DNA of 64,000 nucleotides from NCBI RefSeq assembly GCF_002233755.1, contig NZ_NIFO01000006.1:1-64000 (forward strand), read 5' to 3'. This document shows positions 9,436 through 17,766 of the stretch, piece after piece. Origin of the DNA: Acinetobacter piscicola. GTDB taxonomy: Bacteria > Pseudomonadota > Gammaproteobacteria > Pseudomonadales > Moraxellaceae. Each line of letters begins with the position of its first letter. Within the stretch, counting starts at the first letter, position 1. The notes under the pieces were generated by a model. The model saw only the letters and a list, made by a program, of their open reading frames with translations, made no database searches and was not told the origin of the DNA. The position numbers and the translations under genes were made by a program.

Positions 9436-9924
9436 TTAGTCTTTGAAGTTATTAAATTGTAAAGGCACACCGAATTGCTGCTCTTTTAGAAAAGCCATAA
9501 CTTGTTGCAAAGTATCGCGTTTTTTATCAGTTACACGAATTTTGTCGCCTTGAATAGATGATTGCACTTTGACACCACTTTCTTTAATGGCTTTGTTAAT
9601 TTTTTTTGCAGTATCTGAGTCAAGACCATCTTTAAGTTTAATGACTTGAATCATATTTTTACCTGAAGCAGTCATTTTTTGTGGATCAAGTGCTTGGATA
9701 TCAATTTTACGTTTAAAGAAATGATTTTCAAGCATGCTATAAACTTGTTCGCATTGGAAATCGCTTTCTGTAGAAATTTTAATTTCTTTATTTTTCTCGT
9801 TAATTTCGATAGAAACGTCCTGACCACGGAAGTCAAATCGAGTTGCAATTTCTTTTTGCGTGTTTTGAACAGCGTGATTTACTTCAAAAATCTCTAATTC
9901 TGAAACAATATCGAACGATGGCAT
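9436..9924 (-). CDS. yajQ: YajQ family nucleotide-binding protein (UPF0234)
   Basis: 162 residues, the exact family size. Opens MPSFDIVSELEIFEV and contains ATRFDFRG, both hallmarks of YajQ/UPF0234. The fold is two ferredoxin-like halves; homologues bind nucleotides, and in Xanthomonas and Pseudomonas bind cyclic-di-GMP. The C-terminal TDKKRDTLQQVMAFLKEQ segment is also typical. Divergent from the rhodanese gene. Confidence 0.93.
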   Translation of the reverse strand: MPSFDIVSELEIFEVNHAVQNTQKEIATRFDFRGQDVSIEINEKNKEIKISTESDFQCEQVYSMLENHFFKRKIDIQALDPQKMTASGKNMIQVIKLKDGLDSDTAKKINKAIKESGVKVQSSIQGDKIRVTDKKRDTLQQVMAFLKEQQFGVPLQFNNFKD

Positions 9925-10015
9925 AGTTTAGACCTTTACAAATGGAAAGAATATCTGAGATGCTAGGGATGTTTTCTTCATTTGCCAAGTGTTGTTTACA
10001 TCAAAGGAGTGCACA

Positions 10016-10330
10016 ATGATCCGTAAACAAGAAATTACAACATTTGAGTTCCCAGAAAATGCAATTATCTGGGATGTTCGTGATGCAAAAGCTTTTGCTG
10101 AAGGTCATGTTAAAGGTGCTGTGAATCAGCCCATTGACAGTTTAGATGCAGCAAGCTTAACTCAAGTGAATTCGGATCAGTCCATTTACATCTTATGTGG
10201 TGGTGGTAGTAAAGCGCCTCGCGCTGCTGAAAAACTTGAGGGTTTCGACAGCTCCCGTGACTACGTCGTTTTAATGGGTGGTACTCGTGCTGCACGTGAT
10301 GCTGGTTTGCCATTAGAGCAAGATTCATAA
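10016..10330 (+). CDS. Single-domain rhodanese-like protein
   Basis: 104 residues from the ATG at 10016, which has AAAGGAG six bases upstream; a TTG further upstream is not needed. A rhodanese fold is shown by IIWDVRDAKAFAEGHVKGAVN and the active-site loop YILCGGGSKA with its catalytic Cys near residue 62. It is cytoplasmic, with no signal peptide. Sulfur transfer is the known family role; the partner is not shown. Confidence 0.85.
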   Translation: MIRKQEITTFEFPENAIIWDVRDAKAFAEGHVKGAVNQPIDSLDAASLTQVNSDQSIYILCGGGSKAPRAAEKLEGFDSSRDYVVLMGGTRAARDAGLPLEQDS

Positions 10331-10354
10331 AAAAGCGCCGAAAGGCGCTTTTTT
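10331..10354 (+). terminator. Terminator after the rhodanese gene
   Basis: AAAAGCGCC-GAAA-GGCGCTTTTTT: a nine-pair stem capped by a GAAA tetraloop with a T run, starting right after the stop codon. Confidence 0.9.
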
Positions 10355-10465
10355 ATGAATGAATATTTGTTAAATCAAATTATGTATTTCACTAAAATTT
10401 ATAAAAACTTGTGTTACCTAAATTATTATACTGAAATGTTTAAAAGAATGGTTTAAGGAGGGAGT

Positions 10466-11119
10466 GTGACTAAACTACAAGATAAAATTTATATGTCGAT
10501 AACAATAACAATGATTTTATTTTTCTTATATTACCTAGTTTATTCAAGTGTAGAGTTATATGCAGACACGTTTTGTAAGCTTTATATTTGTTTCGAGTTC
10601 TTACCATTTGGTGATTTTTTAGCGATTTGGGTTGCTATAGTTGGCTTATTTTTAGTTGTTCAGTCATTAGAAGAGTGGAAAGGGCAATATAAATTTGAAA
10701 AAGCCCAAAGAACAATTAAAAAAGTTGAAAAAATTTTAAATGGATTAAATAGATTACTAGGCCACACATATGTTTTGATAAATGAAAGCAGAAGGGTTGG
10801 GCATAGTTTTGCCTTTGAAGAATATAAAGATAAATTACAAAGTGATAATCTTGATAGTGAAATTTATCTCTTAAGGATTGAAATTACAGATGAAAAAAAT
10901 AATTTCAAACAAGAGCAATTTGAAAAAATAATAGAATTTGCAGAAATGATTGAATTCGATTTAACGAGCAAGTTACGAAACCTTCACTGGAATGATTGTA
11001 GTTTGCACACTTCATCAAAAAATACGGAAGATGCTGAGAAAATTCTAAAAGATTATGATAAAAAACTGAAACGATTTGTACAGAAGTATTTTGAACTCAG
11101 GAATGATTTGTATATATAA
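10466..11119 (+). CDS. Unrecognised membrane-anchored coiled-coil protein
   Basis: 217 residues starting at a GTG just downstream of a strong AAGGAGG site. Two hydrophobic segments (about residues 11-30 and 48-66) form a membrane hairpin with a short loop holding two Cys. The rest is a charged, Lys/Glu-rich, probably helical cytoplasmic domain with no motif I know. Base composition is clearly more AT-rich than its neighbours, and it stands alone between a terminator and the convergent mnmC. The pattern suggests a recently acquired accessory gene; I cannot assign a function. Confidence 0.6.
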   Translation: MTKLQDKIYMSITITMILFFLYYLVYSSVELYADTFCKLYICFEFLPFGDFLAIWVAIVGLFLVVQSLEEWKGQYKFEKAQRTIKKVEKILNGLNRLLGHTYVLINESRRVGHSFAFEEYKDKLQSDNLDSEIYLLRIEITDEKNNFKQEQFEKIIEFAEMIEFDLTSKLRNLHWNDCSLHTSSKNTEDAEKILKDYDKKLKRFVQKYFELRNDLYI

Positions 11120-11219
11120 AAGTCCACAAAGTCACCTATCAGAATAGTTGAACCACGTTTAAATTAACGTATGAAGAAATAAAACAGTTTGATTAGATAT
11201 GATATTTTTATGAAGCAGA

Positions 11220-13163
11220 TTACTTAATAGGATTTTGATAATACGGCTTTTTCTGTTTCACTTTCTTTTGAAAGCGTTCCGGGCTCAGTTTGTTGAGTAA
11301 ATCTTGTGGAATCGGACAAGCTTCATTTAAAACCAATGCTGTGAGAACCTCACTACATAGTGGCGCAAATAAAAAGCCTTTAGAGCCTAAACCTGAGAAA
11401 GTATAGATTTCCTTTTCATCGTCGATTTTTCCAAGCAAAGGAAAGTAATCTAAAGTTTGAGCACGAACTGAAGCTCGTCCTTGCCATTCTTCGACTGGTG
11501 CTAAAGATTTTGCATAGTCTGGAAAGACACTGTGGATAAGATCGTAGTTATGCACATGGTCTTCAATTAATATTTCATGGTCATCACGGTTTGGATAAAA
11601 AGAAGCGCCTAGAATTAAGTGTTGATCATCCAGTTGCATACAATATCCACCATAACTATAAGCAGATTCAGTATTTAAAGCGTGATTTTGGTTATTCACC
11701 CAACTGACTTGCCCTCGAATAGGTTTTAATACAGGAAAGTTTTCAAAGAACTGTTTACTTTCTTTAGCACAACAAATAACCACATGATCGAAAGTACCAA
11801 GATGGTTTTGTTGAACATCGACAAGGTCTAAGCATTGATGAGTAAGTGATTGAATATTTTCAATTTCAGCCTGTTTAAAAGTGATTAGAGGATGTTTTAA
11901 AATTTGATCCTTCAATTGATTTGGATAAATCGAACCTGCTTGAGTCAATTGTAAACTTTCAAAAGTTGTTTCGACTTTTAATTCATCAGCTGTTTGTGCT
12001 TTGAGTAAACCATGTGGATATTGTTGCGCAAGTTGTAATAACTCGTCTGCATGTTTAAGCGCCAATTGATTGACAGCAATTGGTCGAAAGGCTTTAAAGT
12101 TTTGATAATGATTGAGCGCATGTTGCCATGCTAAAGTCATTAAATGTTCAGCGCTTTGTTCAATAGGGCTGAGTTTTGGATTAAGTAATGCGAGTGGGTT
12201 GCCAGAAGCACCTGCCAATGGCGCTGATTGGTCGTAAATCGTAACTTGATGACCGCGTTGAGCAAAACCCCATGCGCAGCTTAAACCTGCAATTCCAGCG
12301 CCTACAATCGCAATTTGACGTTGCTTAAAAGAGCTTGAACAATGGGTTAATTTATTTGCTTCAGTTTTTTTTTGAATTGAGTCTGTAGCGTTGTCTAAAT
12401 TTTGATTGCAATGATCATTTTCATGGTGTTCAGGAGCATTCCAAATGGCTTTTAACATTTCACGTTTATGACCAAAACCACGCGGGCGTGAAATAGAAAT
12501 ACCATGTTGCTTTAAGCCACGTTTTAAAACACCTGCAACACTAAATGAAGCAAAAGTTGTTGCATAGTCAGAAAGGCGAACGATGTGATTTAAAACATTC
12601 TCTTCCCACATGTCAGGATTACAAGAAGGTGCAAAACCATCTAGGAACCATGCATTGACTGTATGGGTTTGGGGAATGACTGGAAAGATATCGTGTGCAT
12701 CGCCTAACCACAGATCAATAGAAAAACGTTCATTTGGAAAGCTTAAACGATGACAACCTGCAATAGGTAAAGGGTATTGCTCAATCAGTTGGTCTGCTAA
12801 TGGTTTTAATTCAGTCCAAACATTTAAGGCTCGAATCAGGTCATTTTTACTTAAAGGGAATTTTTCAACACTTGTTGCATGCAAATGGCTGTGATTATTT
12901 GGGCGAACTTGTTGCCAAAGTTGCCAAAGTGCCAAAATATTTAAACCGGTACCAAAGCCTGTTTCACCCACACTGAAATATTCAAAGTCTTGTAAATTGG
13001 CTAAGCGTATAGCTAAATCATTGCCATTTAAAAAAACATGGCGCGTTTCAAGTAAGCCATTGTCTTTAGAAAAGTAAACATCACCAAATTGTTTGGAAAT
13101 AGGAACTTCAATTCCATCAATACTTTGCCAATCTAAATCGGCTGTTTGAATGGCTTTTGACAA
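11220..13163 (-). CDS. mnmC: Bifunctional tRNA mnm5s2U34 methyltransferase/FAD oxidoreductase
   Basis: 647 residues, in the normal MnmC range. The N-terminal half (to ~residue 250) is the SAM-dependent methyltransferase with motif SVGETGFGTGLN and the DUF752 segment WFLDGFAPSCNPDMW. A short linker leads to the FAD-dependent demodification domain, which starts IAIVGAGIAGLSCAW near residue 285 and ends with a GLGSKG segment. The enzyme converts cmnm5s2U34 to nm5s2U34 and then to mnm5s2U34 in tRNA wobble positions. Both halves are intact. It is monocistronic, convergent with the orphan gene. Confidence 0.95.
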   Translation of the reverse strand: MSKAIQTADLDWQSIDGIEVPISKQFGDVYFSKDNGLLETRHVFLNGNDLAIRLANLQDFEYFSVGETGFGTGLNILALWQLWQQVRPNNHSHLHATSVEKFPLSKNDLIRALNVWTELKPLADQLIEQYPLPIAGCHRLSFPNERFSIDLWLGDAHDIFPVIPQTHTVNAWFLDGFAPSCNPDMWEENVLNHIVRLSDYATTFASFSVAGVLKRGLKQHGISISRPRGFGHKREMLKAIWNAPEHHENDHCNQNLDNATDSIQKKTEANKLTHCSSSFKQRQIAIVGAGIAGLSCAWGFAQRGHQVTIYDQSAPLAGASGNPLALLNPKLSPIEQSAEHLMTLAWQHALNHYQNFKAFRPIAVNQLALKHADELLQLAQQYPHGLLKAQTADELKVETTFESLQLTQAGSIYPNQLKDQILKHPLITFKQAEIENIQSLTHQCLDLVDVQQNHLGTFDHVVICCAKESKQFFENFPVLKPIRGQVSWVNNQNHALNTESAYSYGGYCMQLDDQHLILGASFYPNRDDHEILIEDHVHNYDLIHSVFPDYAKSLAPVEEWQGRASVRAQTLDYFPLLGKIDDEKEIYTFSGLGSKGFLFAPLCSEVLTALVLNEACPIPQDLLNKLSPERFQKKVKQKKPYYQNPIK

Positions 13164-13239
13164 TGTAGATTACCTTTTGATAATTGAAATGATATAACCT
13201 AGCGCTTCTGACTATTCGCATTCGAAATGATTACATTCT

Positions 13240-13430
13240 ATGCAGGAGTTTTGTATTTCAAGTTTATATTTCAGGATTAGCCTTCGGCTCGACCTACTTT
13301 TCTTTCGGGAAAAGTAGGCAAAACCATTGTCATCCGCAAAACTCGGCAACGACTGATTTTTAAAGTATGTTTCGCAGAAACATTTAATATCAGAGGTAAT
13401 TTGCCTCAAACACGTTGCGGATGAGGTTTT
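13240..13430. repeat. Hairpin-rich intergenic element (possible dispersed repeat)
   Basis: The 316-base gap between mnmC and the coiled-coil gene contains a perfect 10-bp hairpin (CCTACTTTTC at 13293-13302 with GAAAAGTAGG at 13309-13318). It also holds a 9-bp inverted pair CATCCGCAA (13331-13339) and TTGCGGATG (13415-13423). A 65-codon minus-strand frame crosses it but lacks a ribosome site. The structure looks like a mobile or dispersed non-coding repeat; only one copy is in this window, so its repeat nature is inferred. Confidence 0.45.
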
Positions 13431-13479
13431 CGCGTATCAAATTTAGAAGAAACACTTAAAAAAAAGTCATAACAGCGGC

Positions 13480-14013
13480 TTACCACTGACGACGACGTTT
13501 GGTGTAAATATAACTGGCGATCAAAAAGCCAAGCAGTACGCCGACAGCAATGGTTGCCGCGCCGTATAAAAACATTTGGGCACTTTGTTCACTTTGTAAA
13601 ACTTGGACTTGAACGCCTAAATTATCATTCTTTAATTGTAGTTCTTGGTTTTGTGATAATGCTTCAAGATTGGCTTTTTCAAGCTGTTGTAAACGAGTCG
13701 CTTGATCTTTGACCAATGCTTTGACTTTGGCTTCTTGAGAGACTTTTTCTTTGACAATTTGTTCAGCAGTCAAAGGTTTATTTTCTTGAACTAAAGCTTG
13801 TGATTGAGTATTCGAATTTGCACCTGCAACTGCGGGAATAATACTTGGCTTAGGTGGTACAACAGCAGCTTGATTCGCTGACGAAGGATGCGTTGCAGTC
13901 GTTGTTTGTGTTGCAGGAACAGTTGTTGGAGCAGGCTCAGCCGATACCGTTGGTAACAGTATTGATGAACTGAGTAAAGTAAAGCCAAGTAAGCTTTGGA
14001 CTACAACGCGCAT
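13480..14013 (-). CDS. Signal-peptide, coiled-coil, C-terminal membrane-anchored envelope protein
   Basis: 177 residues from the ATG at 14013 (AAAGGA seven bases upstream). An N-terminal signal peptide (MRVVVQSLLGFTLLSSS... to about residue 25) is followed by a Pro/Thr/Ala/Gln-rich disordered stretch. Next comes a helical coiled coil from about residue 80 to 140 (KVKALVKDQATRLQQLEKA). A single transmembrane segment (YGAATIAVGVLLGFLIASYIY) and a basic tail KRRRQW close the protein. It should sit in the inner membrane with most of the chain in the periplasm. It starts just after yciI and is probably co-transcribed with it. I recognise no family. Confidence 0.75.
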   Translation of the reverse strand: MRVVVQSLLGFTLLSSSILLPTVSAEPAPTTVPATQTTTATHPSSANQAAVVPPKPSIIPAVAGANSNTQSQALVQENKPLTAEQIVKEKVSQEAKVKALVKDQATRLQQLEKANLEALSQNQELQLKNDNLGVQVQVLQSEQSAQMFLYGAATIAVGVLLGFLIASYIYTKRRRQW

Positions 14014-14017
14014 CTTG

Positions 14018-14320
14018 TTATCCTTTAGGCAGTGCTTTATTGAATGGTTTAACATCAATATGACCATAGATCCCTTCTTTTAAGAAAGGTTCTTCTTGTA
14101 ACCATTCATCCAATGCTTCACGGCTTTCAAAGTCAAGAATCAAAGTACTTCCATAAAAACCAGCTTGTGGATTTTCACGATCTCTTGGCATAGCGCCTGC
14201 AACAATCACTCGTCCTTCAGCATCTAATTTTTCTAAACGTGCTAAATGTTGTGGACGAACTGCAAGACGTTTTTCTACAGTACCTTCATTGTCGGTACAC
14301 GTAATTAAAAATAAAGGCAT
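14018..14320 (-). CDS. yciI: YciI family protein
   Basis: 100 residues. The ferredoxin-like YciI fold is recognisable from the opening MPLFLITCTD, the conserved RPQHLARL (His), VAGAMPRD (Asp) and the closing DPFxxxGIYGHIDVKPFN-type segment. Family members are small dimeric proteins of unclear enzymatic role. It lies between yciB and the coiled-coil gene on the same strand; the yciB-yciI pairing also occurs in enterobacteria. Confidence 0.88.
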   Translation of the reverse strand: MPLFLITCTDNEGTVEKRLAVRPQHLARLEKLDAEGRVIVAGAMPRDRENPQAGFYGSTLILDFESREALDEWLQEEPFLKEGIYGHIDVKPFNKALPKG

Positions 14321-14346
14321 TTCACTTCTCTAATCGGCTAAACACA

Positions 14347-14961
14347 TTATTCGTCGGTAGACTTAAAGTGTTTACGCAAAATAATAAACTGGATAATGAT
14401 AAAGGAAAACATCACGATCATGTCACCAAATGCTGTAAATTCGCCCCAATATTTTCCACCAGCGAATAAAAAAGCAAAGAAAATATGTAAGCACGACATC
14501 ACAATGAACATCGCAGCCCATGCAAAGTTTAAATTTTTCCAGCCTTTTTCAGTTAAATCTAATACTGGGCCAAATAATCTTTGAATAAGTGGTTTTTTAT
14601 CTTTACCGAAATAAGGTGAGAGAAGAAATGCACCTGCAAAGGCTAGATTTAAGATTGCAGCTTTAAGACGAATATAAAAATCATCACTTAGCATTAAAGT
14701 GATTCCACCAAAGATCACAGTCATAAATAAAACAAACCATTGTTGTTTATCTAAACGAAATTTTTGGAAGACAAATAAAGCACCGTAAACAACTAACATT
14801 GAAATAATTAAACCAGTGGTTGCGACTAGAATATTATTGTTGTTGACGCCACCTGCCGATCCGATCAATTGTAATAATGGATGATCAGTATTTTTAGGAT
14901 CGACCGTTTTATACAAGTAAAAGAAAATTATGAGGGGCACAAAGTCTAAGAGTGCTTTCAT
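14347..14961 (-). CDS. yciB: Inner-membrane-spanning protein YciB (septation protein A)
   Basis: 204 residues, five to six hydrophobic segments, opening MKALLDFVPLIIFFYLYK, the family signature. Homologues (also called IspZ) influence cell-envelope synthesis and septation and interact with division and elongation proteins. First gene of a yciB-yciI-coiled-coil run read leftward. Divergent from rnm. Confidence 0.93.
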   Translation of the reverse strand: MKALLDFVPLIIFFYLYKTVDPKNTDHPLLQLIGSAGGVNNNNILVATTGLIISMLVVYGALFVFQKFRLDKQQWFVLFMTVIFGGITLMLSDDFYIRLKAAILNLAFAGAFLLSPYFGKDKKPLIQRLFGPVLDLTEKGWKNLNFAWAAMFIVMSCLHIFFAFLFAGGKYWGEFTAFGDMIVMFSFIIIQFIILRKHFKSTDE

Positions 14962-15005
14962 GTTAAAGTATCTAGTCTGTTCAAGTGAATGGGATAGTAT
15001 AAAAG

Positions 15006-15860
15006 ATGCAAGGCGTAGATTTACATACTCACAGTAATATTTCTGATGGAACTATGACTCCAGAGTTACTGGTGCAGGCTGCCCTCGAAAAAGGCATCCA
15101 TACGCTTGCATTGACGGACCACGATAGCATGGATGGCTTAATACAAGCTGAACAAGTTGCAAAAAATCAACCAATTCAAATCATTTCAGGCGTAGAAATC
15201 TCAAGCCAATGGTCTAGGCCATCAACTCAGAAAAGTTATGGTGTGCATATTGTGGCACTCAACATGCAAAATCATGAACCCTTACAAAAGCTTTTAGCTG
15301 AACAAAAAAAAATTCGAGCTGAACGTGCACGGCAGATCTGTGACCTACTTATCCCATTAATTCATCAGGATATTTATGCAGATGTTGTGGCAAAGGTAGA
15401 TGGCGAACCTGACCGCATTACCCGTACTCATATTGCCAAAACCTTAGTGGAAAAAGGTATCGTACAACGCCCACAGCAAGCTTTTGATAAATATATCAAA
15501 GAGGGTAAAAAAGCCTATGTGAAATTTGATGGTTTGGGCTTGGCAGAAACGATACAAGTGATTCATGACAGTCAAGGTTTTGCAGTATTGGCGCATCCAA
15601 CACGTTATGACTTATCTGCGACCAATATTCGTTATCTGATTGAATTATTTGCTCAACATGGCGGTGATGCGATTGAATTGCCTCCAGCTATTGAAACTGC
15701 TTCTACTCGACAAATGGTTGATCGTTTGATTGAACAGTTTGATTTAAAGGTTTCTGTGGGGAGTGATTTTCACGGTGATAATATGCCTTGGATCAAACTA
15801 GGCAATATTCCACGGGTAAAAGAAGGGCAAGTGGGCATTTGGGAAAGTTTTGTTATTTAA
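15006..15860 (+). CDS. rnm: PHP-domain 5'-3' exoribonuclease/3',5'-nucleotide phosphatase (RNase AM type)
   Basis: 284 residues. PHP metal-binding motifs are present in order: DLHTHSNISDG at the N-terminus, ALTDHDS near residue 38, a Glu in GVEIS, H in LAHPTRYD near residue 197 and SDFHGD near residue 258. Homologues in E. coli (YciV/TrpH/RNase AM) trim the 5' ends of rRNAs and hydrolyse 3',5'-bisphosphonucleotides such as pAp. Cytoplasmic. The start follows a GGGAT-type weak site; the Met-Gln-Gly-Val-Asp start fits the family. Confidence 0.92.
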   Translation: MQGVDLHTHSNISDGTMTPELLVQAALEKGIHTLALTDHDSMDGLIQAEQVAKNQPIQIISGVEISSQWSRPSTQKSYGVHIVALNMQNHEPLQKLLAEQKKIRAERARQICDLLIPLIHQDIYADVVAKVDGEPDRITRTHIAKTLVEKGIVQRPQQAFDKYIKEGKKAYVKFDGLGLAETIQVIHDSQGFAVLAHPTRYDLSATNIRYLIELFAQHGGDAIELPPAIETASTRQMVDRLIEQFDLKVSVGSDFHGDNMPWIKLGNIPRVKEGQVGIWESFVI

Positions 15861-15879
15861 ACTTTTCTTTCTTCTTTTA

Positions 15880-15925
15880 TTATATTCCCTCATCCTCTTT
15901 CCCAAATGGAGAGAGGAGAACAGAA
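15880..15925. repeat. CTCTCC/GGAGAG hairpin repeat, copy 1
   Basis: TTCCCTCATCC followed by a stem CCTCTTTCC (15894-15902) with GGAGAGAGG (15908-15916). It shares its layout with elements at 32879-32950 and 38952-38992: a CCCTCAT lead, a C/T-rich arm, a small loop and a GGAGAG arm. It lies between the convergent rnm and bestrophin genes. Confidence 0.6.
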
Positions 15926-15941
15926 AGTTTACTTATTCTCA

Positions 15942-16853
15942 TTAAAGTAGATTGTGATCCTGAGCTTGAATCGGTGGTGGAGTAGGTTTTCCTAAGGTTC
16001 CCAATAGTTCAATTTCGATCATGCGTACCATAGAATCTAAAGGTAAATCATTACTTTGTGTACCAAATGGTTCTTCAATCTCGGTACTTAAAGCATCAAG
16101 CCCAAGGAATGTATAAGCTAAAATACCCACTAGTAATGGTGTCGCTAAACCCAGTAAAGAGCCTAAGCTAAACGGCAGCATAAAACAGAAAAAATACACA
16201 GTACGATTCAACAAAACTGAATAAGCAAAAGGTAAAGGTGTTGTTGCGATTCGATCACAACCTGTTTGAACCAAACTTAACTCATTTACATGTTCATTCA
16301 GTTGAGTATAAATAATATCGGAAATTTCACCCTCTTTTAGGGCTTGCATAAGTTCCCATTGAATCAAACTGAGTGTGTACTGTGGTGCATTGGCTTGCTG
16401 GTACAATTGCGTGAGCGCTTGTTGGCTCATTCCACTGGTTTCGATTAAAGCATCAGGGCTTGCTGTTTGATGACGTAGGCGATCTCTTAAAACATTTGCA
16501 TAAACAATTACATGTTGAATAATTCGTTCGCGCCGACCCTGTGGGAAAATACGACAATCACGATCAAAATGACGTGCATTGGCAATGAGCATGCCCCAAA
16601 GTTTGCGCGCTTCCCACCAACGATCATAACAAGCAGTATTTTTGAAGCCTAAAAAAATTGAAAGTACGACGCCAATTAAAGTGAATCCGACCAAAGGAAG
16701 TTCAGGAAAACGATATAAATCAATATATTCGATTCCACCAACAATGGCTGAAATGAGCATGACAAAACCTAATGGCGGTAAAACTTTAGGTAAAATTGTA
16801 CCTCGCCATGAGAATAATAGTTTAAAGGTGTCATTTTGCTCGCGGACAATCAT
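15942..16853 (-). CDS. Bestrophin family (UPF0187) ion channel
   Basis: 303 residues. Matches bacterial bestrophin homologues in size and in the sequence FLGFKNTACYDRWWEARKLWG (start of that block near residue 68), where the RWWE segment is the most conserved part of the family. Four main hydrophobic segments are visible. Bacterial members form pentameric channels in the inner membrane. Convergent with rnm; radC lies just upstream on the same strand with only a short gap. Confidence 0.88.
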   Translation of the reverse strand: MIVREQNDTFKLLFSWRGTILPKVLPPLGFVMLISAIVGGIEYIDLYRFPELPLVGFTLIGVVLSIFLGFKNTACYDRWWEARKLWGMLIANARHFDRDCRIFPQGRRERIIQHVIVYANVLRDRLRHQTASPDALIETSGMSQQALTQLYQQANAPQYTLSLIQWELMQALKEGEISDIIYTQLNEHVNELSLVQTGCDRIATTPLPFAYSVLLNRTVYFFCFMLPFSLGSLLGLATPLLVGILAYTFLGLDALSTEIEEPFGTQSNDLPLDSMVRMIEIELLGTLGKPTPPPIQAQDHNLL

Positions 16854-16891
16854 GCTTTTGAGTCTATAATTTTTTAGTGATCTTCACTGCT

Positions 16892-17653
16892 TCATTCAGA
16901 CTTGTCAATAACATTCGTAGTGAACGTTTTAGATTTGATCAAACCATGTTCGGCAAAGGAATAACTTTGTTCAGATGCAATAATGATATGATCCAATAAT
17001 TCTATTTCAAGCAGTTGACAGGCTGTTAATATTTCTTGAGTGAGGTTGTAATCTTCACGTGAAGGTTTTGCCAAACCTTTGGGGTGATTATGGGCAATCA
17101 CAATATTGGTTGCATGTTTTTGAATAGCATATCGCAACAATTGGTTAATCGAAATATTGCAATAGTTGACTGAACCAAAGAATAACTTTTTAAAACTTAA
17201 TTTGCGTAATTGACTATCCAAACATAGGACTGCAAAGACTTCTTGGGTTTCGCCAACTAATTCATATCTCAAATAATCTCGAATTAAGTCTGAACGGCTC
17301 AGGTCTAAACCTTGATGAAGATGATGTTTTAAATAGCGCCGTCCTAACTCTTTGACTGCCATGAGTTGGGAATATTTGGTATCACCAATACCATGAAATT
17401 GTCTTAAATCCTCCAAAGAAGCATCAAAAACTGTATTTAAATTGCCAAAGTGTTGGATAAGCAGCCGTGCTAATTCTACTGCTGAATGTTGTCTGGAGCC
17501 CGATCTCAAAAAGATCGCAAGTAACTCCGCATCAGATAAACTTTCCGCACCTTGTAAAAGTAAACGTTCTCGAGGACGTTCTTGTTCAGGCCATTGTTTA
17601 ATTGAATGATGAGTGCTTAAGGTATAAGGTATTTTTGGAGTGGAATGATTCAT
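16892..17653 (-). CDS. radC: RadC family JAMM-domain protein
   Basis: 253 residues. The N-terminal third is a helix-hairpin-helix region (LEDLRQFHGIG). The C-terminal domain has the JAMM metalloprotease-type motif: HNHPKG with an Asp eight residues later (SREDY), i.e. HxH-x10-D, and an upstream Glu in GETQEVF. Despite the name, a direct DNA repair role is doubtful for the family. Divergent from coaBC, the usual position of radC in gammaproteobacteria. Confidence 0.94.
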   Translation of the reverse strand: MNHSTPKIPYTLSTHHSIKQWPEQERPRERLLLQGAESLSDAELLAIFLRSGSRQHSAVELARLLIQHFGNLNTVFDASLEDLRQFHGIGDTKYSQLMAVKELGRRYLKHHLHQGLDLSRSDLIRDYLRYELVGETQEVFAVLCLDSQLRKLSFKKLFFGSVNYCNISINQLLRYAIQKHATNIVIAHNHPKGLAKPSREDYNLTQEILTACQLLEIELLDHIIIASEQSYSFAEHGLIKSKTFTTNVIDKSE

Positions 17654-17766
17654 TATTTTCTCATTTATAATTTATTTTACTTTTCATTTTTCTCCCTCGA
17701 ATCGCTTGGGAGATGTGCTATTTAATGATATTGTGAGCGCCACTGCAATAGAAAGGTGGCCTGATC

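Noticed and set aside
13212..13409. 65-codon minus-strand frame upstream of the coiled-coil gene region
   Set aside because: Crosses the hairpin element, has no ribosome site and a composition set by the repeat; not treated as a gene.
17690..17716. TCTCCC/GGGAGA six-pair hairpin in the radC-coaBC spacer as a fourth dispersed repeat copy
   Set aside because: Loop and flanks do not match the three related elements; probably chance or a leader structure.
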